Shown: piece by piece, positions 8,601-11,606 of the stretch
Numbering within the stretch: the first letter of the stretch is position 1
How the letters are laid out: every line of letters begins with the position of its first letter
Assembly (NCBI GenBank): GCA_018665385.1
Contig: JABJDN010000158.1
Location: 1-11,606 of the forward strand
Length of the DNA stretch: 11,606 nucleotides
From: Phycisphaerae bacterium
GTDB taxonomy: Bacteria; Planctomycetota; Phycisphaerae; Phycisphaerales; SM1A02
Direction: 5' to 3'
Notes under the pieces: generated by a model
Database searches by the model: none
The model's input: the letters and a program-made list of their open reading frames with translations, nothing else
What the model was told of the DNA's origin: nothing
Program-made: the position numbers and the translations under genes

Positions 8601-8770
8601 TTTAAAAACTGACGCCGGTCATCACCAGTAGCAAGCAAATCGCTTGAGCCTTCTGCGAATTCGCCTGGCGCAGTTGTAATGGTTTCTTCAGTTGCAACAG
8701 CCTCGTCTAGACTACGCCACCAAGTCCTACCGGTTTCATTATTTTGATTAGGTTCGTTCACCGATGACAT
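5687..8770 (-). CDS. actB: alternative complex III subunit ActB (molybdopterin-oxidoreductase-like plus four-cluster Fe-S domain)
   Basis: Periplasmic core of ACIII: a fusion of a molybdopterin-oxidoreductase-like domain, which carries no Mo cofactor in characterised ACIII, and a ferredoxin-like domain that wires ActC to the haem subunits. The 1027-residue protein (numbered from ATG 8768-8770) has the typical long N-terminus with WWRSLDEAV, a twin-arginine motif DRRQFLK (Arg52-Arg53), a hydrophobic stretch and Cys73 in LGVGGC, a possible lipobox. The Mo-like domain covers about 75-690. Cys sets follow at 753/756/759/763, 817/820/825/829, 849/855/859 and 920/923/963/967. The third set reads CVGTRYCSNNC with Thr852 where a Cys would complete a four-iron site, fitting three [4Fe-4S] plus one [3Fe-4S]. 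An in-frame TTG nine bases upstream is rejected because AGGA sits directly against it, whereas AGGA lies nine bases before the ATG. It overlaps actA by 13 bp. Confidence 0.96.
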   Translation of the reverse strand: MSSVNEPNQNNETGRTWWRSLDEAVATEETITTAPGEFAEGSSDLLATGDDRRQFLKIMGASMALAGLGVGGCRRWPKEHIVPYAHRPQGTMPGNPEYYASCFDFGGIAQGVLVTSNDGRPTKIEGNPMHSGSKGATDAFTQASILDLYDPDRSKRVTYGGEASSMSAFKDWAVEYLPKQGKGTAVICEPSSSPTFHRMQRAFMKKNPHAIWVEYAPLTNTNEREALHHAFGGHWVAVPDFSKAKNILSIDADFLGAGPMQVQNTQGWSAGRKVQHGAMSRLLMFETGLSITGSKADDRFALSPAGLLAVAELIAFNGTGISTIEGSVELDDEIVQLLKDEFGTPDLVVVGASQPAIVHSLAAKINERIGAVGNTVSYRQVANGSNATLSEVVAGMKDGRVTTAVIVGGNPTFDAPQELGFAEALEALNASVCLSYYNDETSQACKWHVNQAHWLEAWNDGTAADGTTCIGQPLIEALFGGLSASEFVAILAGEKVTDSHTLVQTTFNPNSDKWDPAWRTAVHDGVVANTKTIEKPPVNRKEMPLVSGVTASAQTVLFTPSPTVWDGRFANNGWMQELPDTLTKLTWDNAVLLSPATARALDVKQGDMLRIEVGGASIEIAALPVPGTADDCFVLPLGYGRKFEGRVCKGAGVDAYPLRNENMWSAPAKVTKTGTTYPLATTQMHFAVDTTPGKGAQDRMPLLYREGTLDQYNKDPGFVSHIGHVPHSLSIYEEHQFEGAKYKWGMSIDLSTCTGCNSCVAACHAENNIPIVGKDQVLVGREMHWLRIDRYFAFAKDSHGAYDGDKLESVAIQPVTCHHCENAPCEEVCPVAATVHDIDGLNVMVYNRCVGTRYCSNNCPFKVRRFNYFDYFRRDPLRSTGLLQVQPDYYVKTQSGGKTLRAMQFNPDVTVRMRGVMEKCTFCTQRIQRVKIATKNAWVKKTDAQKKADPRVAIPDGSIVTACQQACPADAIVFGDLLDEKSRVSKLHKEKRSYEMLEELNIKSRLKYLARLTNPVHGATVVEGAHH

Positions 8771-9423
8771 GTTGAGCAATCCTGTGATGGGTTCAAATTA
8801 TTAATTGCTAGCCATGATTCGCTATCAGCAATTCGCTCTGCTGCAGTCATGTCAAGACCCCAATCAAGTTGGGTTACTAAATCTGGGTTTCGCACGTGTG
8901 GGACTGGGTTTCTGTGGCAATCAAGACACCAACCCATGCTTAATGTTTCGTGTTGATACACCACTTCCATGGTGTCAACTCGGCCGTGGCACTCAACACA
9001 ACTGACACCGCGTGTTACGTGTGCACTGTGGTTAAAGTATGTGTATTGAGGAAGGTCATGCACGCGGACCCATTCGATAGGCATACCGGTTTCATAGCTT
9101 TCAAAAAGTGGTTGTAAATTTTCGCTTTGAGGGTGAATTTGCGCATGGCAGTTCATGCACGTTTCTGTCGGTGGAATTGCTGCGTGTTGCGTGTTCTCAA
9201 CTGTGTTGTGGCAGTAGCGGCAATCAACACCAAGTTCGCCAGCATGAAGTTTGTGACTAAAAGGAATTGGTTGCTCTGGCATGTACCCGACATCAATAGC
9301 TTGCGGACTAAAACCATACGCAACGACAATTGCAAAATACAACGGTGCTGTTGAACCTGCAATAACAATCGCTGGGAGTGCTAAGTTTGTCCAACGCGGG
9401 AATGTAAATCTTTGTTGTGTCAT
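8758..9423 (-). CDS. actA: alternative complex III subunit ActA, membrane-anchored pentahaem cytochrome c
   Basis: Multihaem cytochrome c subunit of ACIII that carries electrons from the Fe-S subunit ActB outward. The 221-residue protein has one N-terminal transmembrane anchor at about 14-36, then a periplasmic domain with five CXXCH sites: CRYCH (68-72), CMNCH (89-93), CVECH (142-146), CLDCH (166-170) and CSTCH (216-220). Extra His residues (for example in PFSHKLHAGELG, 54-65, and YFNHSAHVTRGV, 129-140) fit the usual bis-His axial ligands. The fifth site ends one residue before the stop, so the protein terminates at CSTCHR. The ATG (9421-9423) is the first in-frame start with a full anchor; the ribosome-binding site is weak, with GAAGG about 13 bases upstream. 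It is the first gene of the operon and follows the structured leader. The call is firm from haem count and position. Confidence 0.95.
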   Translation of the reverse strand: MTQQRFTFPRWTNLALPAIVIAGSTAPLYFAIVVAYGFSPQAIDVGYMPEQPIPFSHKLHAGELGVDCRYCHNTVENTQHAAIPPTETCMNCHAQIHPQSENLQPLFESYETGMPIEWVRVHDLPQYTYFNHSAHVTRGVSCVECHGRVDTMEVVYQHETLSMGWCLDCHRNPVPHVRNPDLVTQLDWGLDMTAAERIADSESWLAINNLNPSQDCSTCHR

Positions 9424-9473
9424 AAAAGTGAACTGGCCTTCGTACTACTAAAGCGACTTTCTAAACTTCTCTC

Positions 9474-9496
9474 AACCCTTCTACTCTTGAAGGGTT
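9474..9496 (-). promoter_or_regulatory. perfect 8-bp stem-loop in the ACIII leader
   Basis: Read on the minus strand, AACCCTTC and GAAGGGTT form an 8-bp perfect stem around a 7-base loop (AAGAGTA). It lies about 50 bases upstream of the actA start, within the predicted leader. No U-run follows, so it is not a simple terminator. It could be an RNA-stability or translation-control element, or an operator for a dimeric regulator. Direct observation is the inverted repeat; function is inference. Confidence 0.5.
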
Positions 9497-9507
9497 CATT
9501 TCGGGGC

Positions 9508-9538
9508 AAAAAAATTCAGACGACGCACCAATTGCGTC
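9508..9538 (-). terminator. hairpin followed by U7: possible terminator or attenuator
   Basis: On the minus strand, GACGCA and TGCGTC (9538-9522) form a 6-bp stem with a 5-base loop. Seven bases later comes a run of seven T (9514-9508). The gap between stem and U-run is longer than in a strong intrinsic terminator. It could end transcription coming from the TatD-family gene. If the promoter at 9564-9592 is real it lies inside the operon leader and could act as a partial attenuator. Confidence 0.35.
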
Positions 9539-9563
9539 ACCTAATCAAACAGTAAACTTGCCT

Positions 9564-9592
9564 ATGATAAGTAGCCTTTACAGCATCAGCAA
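9564..9592 (-). promoter_or_regulatory. putative sigma70-type promoter of the ACIII operon
   Basis: On the minus strand, TTGCTG (9592-9587) and TATCAT (9569-9564) are separated by exactly 17 bases. The -10 box matches five of six consensus bases and the -35 box three of six. It would start transcription near 9557 and give a leader of about 134 bases containing both hairpins. The spacing is ideal but the -35 match is modest, so this is a candidate only. Confidence 0.4.
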
Positions 9593-9685
9593 GTGAGATA
9601 GCGTATCAATTGAAGACTAAATCCTGCTCTTTCTCTACGCGCCAAAAATTTTCTCCGCCAACAAAAAAGCGCACCACCCAATTTA

Positions 9686-9745
9686 CCTCTGAGGTAACCT
9701 CTGTGTCATCCTCTGAGGCATTCTCTGGGGTAACCTCAGAGGCCA
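9686..9745. repeat. degenerate 12-bp tandem repeat, five units, each with a palindromic core
   Basis: Five successive 12-bp units start at 9686, 9698, 9710, 9722 and 9734. Unit 1 reads CCTCTGAGGTAA and unit 3 CCTCTGAGGCAT. Unit 2 keeps CCTCTG, unit 4 is TCTCTGGGGTAA, and unit 5 has CCTCAGAGG. The core CCTC-N-GAGG is an odd palindrome, so units can also pair with one another in RNA; for example 9710-9718 with 9734-9742 gives a perfect 9-bp stem. The last unit contains the stop codon of the TatD-family gene (9736-9738). The array could be a binding-site cluster or a simple minisatellite. Confidence 0.75.
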
Positions 9746-10503
9746 AAAAAGCGGGTTGTGTTTTGCTCTGTGATCGATTCGAACTCGCTCAATGGCATGC
9801 CAAAGAGATTGGCAAGGAACGAAGCCACATACATGACGTTTTTAGGCTCATTTGGTCGTTCCTTGCGAACTGGCTCTGGGGATAAGTACGGTGAATCTGT
9901 TTCAACCATAATCCTATCGAGTGGCACAAGTTGTGCTGCTGCAGCTACTTCTGTTGCATTTTTATATGTGACAACACCCGTAAAGCTGACAGATGCACCA
10001 AATTCGAGTATTTGCTTCATCTCGTCAACTCCTTCAGTAAAACAATGAAAGACGAATCTGCTTCCTTCAAATGAACTCGCTTTGAAAATGGGCAATAAAT
10101 CGTCAACGGCTTTCCTGCAATGCACGATTATTGGCCTGGAATCGTGCTTTTCGCCTTCAATCAACGCCAAGTGCTCTTCGAGTAATTTTAACTGCAGAGC
10201 AAAATCAGGGTCTGAGTAATGCCGGTCTAGGCCCAGTTCTCCCCAAGCAACGCACTTTGGGTCTTTCGAAGCCTCAAGGACATATTCCCACAGCCACTCT
10301 CCGTCTGCATAGAGCGGATGAATACCAGAGGAGAAATATACATTCTCGTGGTGCTCTGCAATCTGTCGGGCAGCCAATGCATCAGCGCCATCTGTCGCAA
10401 TTGAAATCAAGGTATGCACGCCCGCTACCCGAGCACTGTCTATAACTTCCTCTACTCTGTGAGCCAATTGAGAACTTGTCAAGTGGCAATGAGAATCGAT
10501 CAT
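9736..10503 (-). CDS. TatD-family metal-dependent hydrolase (putative DNase)
   Basis: TIM-barrel hydrolase of the amidohydrolase superfamily. Characterised TatD/YcfH-type members are metal-dependent exonucleases acting on DNA in the cytoplasm. The 255-residue protein shows the complete metal-site set: His5 and His7 in MIDSHCHL, Glu89 in WGELGLDRHY, His128 in IIVHCRKA, His153 in FHCFTEG, and Asp203 in VETDSPYLSPEP. Length (about 255) and the closing NTTRFFGL are normal for the family, and there is no signal peptide. It is translated with the upstream DUF1573-like gene through a 4-bp ATGA overlap, with a GGCGGAAG-like ribosome-binding site before its ATG (10501-10503). Its stop codon lies in the last unit of the 12-bp tandem repeat. 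The family is certain; the exact substrate of this paralogue type is not. Confidence 0.94.
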   Translation of the reverse strand: MIDSHCHLTSSQLAHRVEEVIDSARVAGVHTLISIATDGADALAARQIAEHHENVYFSSGIHPLYADGEWLWEYVLEASKDPKCVAWGELGLDRHYSDPDFALQLKLLEEHLALIEGEKHDSRPIIVHCRKAVDDLLPIFKASSFEGSRFVFHCFTEGVDEMKQILEFGASVSFTGVVTYKNATEVAAAAQLVPLDRIMVETDSPYLSPEPVRKERPNEPKNVMYVASFLANLFGMPLSEFESITEQNTTRFFGL

Positions 10504-11249
10504 CTGCTTCCGCCCTTTAAAAGATTAGGATGCTCTATTGAATCGGTCAATGTAAGAGGGACAATCAATTCGGGTGCGCTGTGTTGCATGATAGAAAATG
10601 TTGCATCAGATTCCAAAACACCTACAAGAACTATCTTGAGGCGAATTGTCCATTTGTCCGGAGTACCCTTGTTTGGATTTCCTACTTTTGATTTTATCCA
10701 GGAGTCTGCTGTAATAATGATGTTTTCTGGTGACACAAACGTTGGCGCTGGCGGGGTCGAGTCTTCGTGCCATTCCAAGCTGACGATGCTACGACTTCCT
10801 TCAGAATCATCTGAAGCAACCAGTATCGTTGGTGGTAAACATTGCAGCGGTTGTTCGAAATGCGCTACGCCCTTCACACGCAATACTTCCATTTCTCCAC
10901 TTGCAAACTCTAGACGCACTGTCGCGCTTCTATATTGACTTCGTTGCATATCAAGTGTCACAGGGAGTATGAACTCTTGACCAGGTGCTACAACAACGTC
11001 CGGTGACCAAGAAATCGTTGCACAAGCGCACGATGGAATAGCATTTGTAATGCGAAGTTCATGGTCGCTTACGTTTGTCAAATGAAAGGTATGTTCTAAG
11101 GTTTTTGAAGGCCGTGAAATTTTGACGAGCCCAAAGTCAAAACTCTGGTTGCCGCTTACCGTAGTGTTTCGTAACAGGAGTACTGCGATGATGCCCGCTC
11201 CAATCAAAAGCAGAATAAGAATACATGCATGTATAGTTTTTTTTGTCAT
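10500..11249 (-). CDS. DUF1573-like membrane-anchored protein
   Basis: A 249-residue protein with a short basic N-terminus, one hydrophobic segment at about 7-27 acting as a signal anchor, and an extracytoplasmic part. Residues about 36-130 match the DUF1573 pattern: FDFGLVK, then HTFHLTNVSDHELRITNAIPSCACATISW, then VVAPGQEFILPVTLD. The CAC motif (Cys74, Cys76) is the DUF1573 hallmark and the fold is expected to be an immunoglobulin-like beta sandwich. Residues 131-249 look like a second beta-rich domain with no motif I recognise. Function is unknown; such proteins are common in Planctomycetota and Bacteroidota and are presumed to act at the cell surface or periplasm. The ATG (11247-11249) has no ribosome-binding site and follows a TACTAT box by eight bases. 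It overlaps the TatD-family gene by 4 bp. Confidence 0.82.
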   Translation of the reverse strand: MTKKTIHACILILLLIGAGIIAVLLLRNTTVSGNQSFDFGLVKISRPSKTLEHTFHLTNVSDHELRITNAIPSCACATISWSPDVVVAPGQEFILPVTLDMQRSQYRSATVRLEFASGEMEVLRVKGVAHFEQPLQCLPPTILVASDDSEGSRSIVSLEWHEDSTPPAPTFVSPENIIITADSWIKSKVGNPNKGTPDKWTIRLKIVLVGVLESDATFSIMQHSAPELIVPLTLTDSIEHPNLLKGGSR

Positions 11250-11257
11250 ACAAGGAC

Positions 11258-11263
11258 ATAGTA
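11258..11263 (-). promoter_or_regulatory. possible -10 box of the DUF1573-like/TatD unit
   Basis: TACTAT on the minus strand ends eight bases before the ATG at 11249 and matches five of six bases of the -10 consensus. No good -35 box sits 16-18 bases upstream. If used, transcription would begin almost at the start codon and give a leaderless message, which fits the lack of a ribosome-binding site. Weak evidence. Confidence 0.25.
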
Positions 11264-11354
11264 ACGCAAAAACATCTGATTAGAAAACGAACTCCACCCC
11301 TCTGCGTACCACAGATACCCTTTAGATGGGGGAATGTGTAGTGTTTCAATTTGA

Positions 11355-11363
11355 TGTAATAAT
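11355..11363 (+). promoter_or_regulatory. possible extended -10 promoter of the small gene pair
   Basis: TGTAATAAT resembles an extended -10 element (TGn followed by AATAAT, five of six matches). It lies about 22 bases before the first small gene, leaving a short leader that contains its GAAGGAG ribosome-binding site. No clear -35 box is present. Low confidence. Confidence 0.3.
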
Positions 11364-11372
11364 GCGCAGTGA

Positions 11373-11538
11373 AGGAGCATCACAATGCAAAAAATTATTA
11401 TTACTCAGGCAATTCTTTGGGCAGCAGCAATTATCACAACTACTTTAGTTCCTCCTGAAAACAGTTGGTTGCTACTAACTGTTTTAGCAGTAGTAGCAAT
11501 GGGCAATTTGCAAAGGGGAGGAGCATCACAATGCAAAA
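11373..11538 (+). repeat. 20-bp direct repeat spanning the ribosome-binding site and start codon of two adjacent genes
   Basis: The segment AGGAGCATCACAATGCAAAA occurs exactly at 11373-11392 and again at 11519-11538, 146 bp apart. Each copy includes the AGGAG ribosome-binding site, a seven-base spacer, the ATG and the first CAA codon of a small gene. Upstream and downstream bases differ, so the match is confined to the translation start region. Confidence 0.9.
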
Positions 11539-11546
11539 CGAAATAA
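11385..11546 (+). CDS. 53-residue two-helix hydrophobic small protein, function unknown
   Basis: A short gene with a strong ribosome-binding site (GAAGGAG, seven bases before the ATG). The 53-residue product has two hydrophobic segments, about 4-22 (IIITQAILWAAAIITTTLV) and 28-40 (SWLLLTVLAVVAM), joined by a short PPENS turn. It ends with a polar basic tail. This is the layout of a small membrane hairpin. Its last 16 bases overlap the next gene, whose ribosome-binding site lies inside this reading frame, so the pair is probably translationally coupled. It is divergent from the DUF1573-like gene. I do not recognise a named family; the form resembles small paired hypothetical proteins seen in planctomycetes. 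The ribosome-binding site and the coupling make it more than a chance frame. Confidence 0.65.
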   Translation: MQKIIITQAILWAAAIITTTLVPPENSWLLLTVLAVVAMGNLQRGGASQCKTK

Positions 11547-11606
11547 CTGAATTACGGAATCAAGTCCGAAAACTTAAGAGAATTGTCTATGGGTTTGGAT
11601 GTTTAC
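11531..11606 (+). CDS. start of a small coiled-coil-like protein, cut by window edge
   Basis: Only about 25 residues are visible (MQNEITELRNQVRKLKRIV, then YGFGCL). The first 19 form a charged amphipathic helix with leucine/isoleucine/valine spacing typical of a short coiled coil, and the following residues look like the start of a membrane segment. A strong ribosome-binding site (GGGGAGGAG, 11515-11523) precedes the ATG (11531-11533). It overlaps the upstream small gene by 16 bp. The style, a short ELRxQVRxLKR helix followed by a transmembrane segment, is one I associate with planctomycete hypothetical proteins. No function can be assigned. Confidence 0.65.
   Translation, partial: MQNEITELRNQVRKLKRIVYGFGCL

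Larger units (their letters stand above)
9424..9735. other. intergenic region between the TatD-family gene and the ACIII operon
   Basis: This 312-bp stretch has no convincing gene. A plus-strand reading frame of 91 codons (9610-9885) crosses it but runs antisense into the TatD-family gene, lacks a ribosome-binding site and owes part of its length to the 12-bp repeat. The region holds the putative operon promoter, two hairpins in the predicted leader and most of the tandem repeat, each listed separately. The rest (about 9593-9685) shows nothing recognisable. Confidence 0.7.

Noticed and set aside
8771..8779. TTG start that would lengthen ActB by three residues
   Set aside because: The AGGA ribosome-binding site directly abuts this TTG but lies nine bases from the ATG at 8768-8770, so the ATG is the better start.
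9710..9742. Perfect 9-bp inverted repeat read as a terminator for the TatD-family gene
   Set aside because: The match is a by-product of the palindromic CCTC-N-GAGG repeat units, and no U-run follows on the minus strand. It is better treated as part of the tandem array.
9610..9885. 91-codon plus-strand frame with a TSEV-like tetrapeptide repeat
   Set aside because: It lacks a ribosome-binding site and runs antisense through the conserved end of the TatD-family gene. The apparent peptide repeat follows from the 12-bp DNA repeat, and its units vary at all codon positions.
1..11606. Search for tRNA, rRNA, CRISPR, transposase or integrase signatures
   Set aside because: Nothing convincing was seen. 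The window is filled by respiratory genes, the DUF1573/TatD pair and the small gene pair.

Overview
The window looks like a chromosomal segment from a planctomycete, possibly a Phycisphaerae-like lineage. This rests on a complete alternative complex III (ACIII) operon joined to cytochrome oxidase genes, on a DUF1573-type anchored protein, and on small paired membrane-protein genes of a style I associate with that phylum. The assignment is from memory and was not searched. Base composition looks moderate and even, and I see no insertion sequence, integrase, tRNA, rRNA or CRISPR array.

Positions 1-9423, all on the minus strand, form one tightly packed respiratory operon. In transcription order it holds actA (pentahaem cytochrome c), actB (molybdopterin-oxidoreductase-like plus Fe-S protein), actC (NrfD-like quinol subunit), actD (DUF3341-type), actE (monohaem cytochrome c), actF (second NrfD-like membrane subunit), a small one-helix protein in the position of ActG, a SCO-family copper chaperone, and the 5' part of coxB (cytochrome oxidase subunit II, cut by the window edge). 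Most junctions are overlaps of 1 to 13 bp and the only gaps are 10 and 3 bp. ACIII oxidises menaquinol and passes electrons through its haem c subunits. SCO and CoxB downstream show that the receiving aa3/caa3-type oxidase is co-transcribed, as expected for an ACIII-oxidase supercomplex.

The 312-bp gap at 9424-9735 lies ahead of the operon. It carries a plausible sigma70-type promoter (about 9564-9592), two hairpins in the predicted leader (one followed by seven U), and a degenerate five-copy 12-bp tandem repeat built on a short palindrome. That repeat runs into the stop codon of the next gene.

Positions 9736-11249 (minus strand) are a two-gene unit: a DUF1573-like membrane-anchored protein and a TatD-family metal-dependent hydrolase, joined by a 4-bp overlap. 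Divergent from it on the plus strand, from 11385 to the window end, are two small overlapping genes: a 53-residue two-helix hydrophobic peptide and the start of a charged, helix-forming protein. They share an identical 20-bp ribosome-binding-site and start-codon segment.

No clearly new defence or mobile system is present. The points most worth following are the small ActG-position protein, the 12-bp palindromic array, the structured leader of the ACIII operon, and the small gene pair with the duplicated start region.
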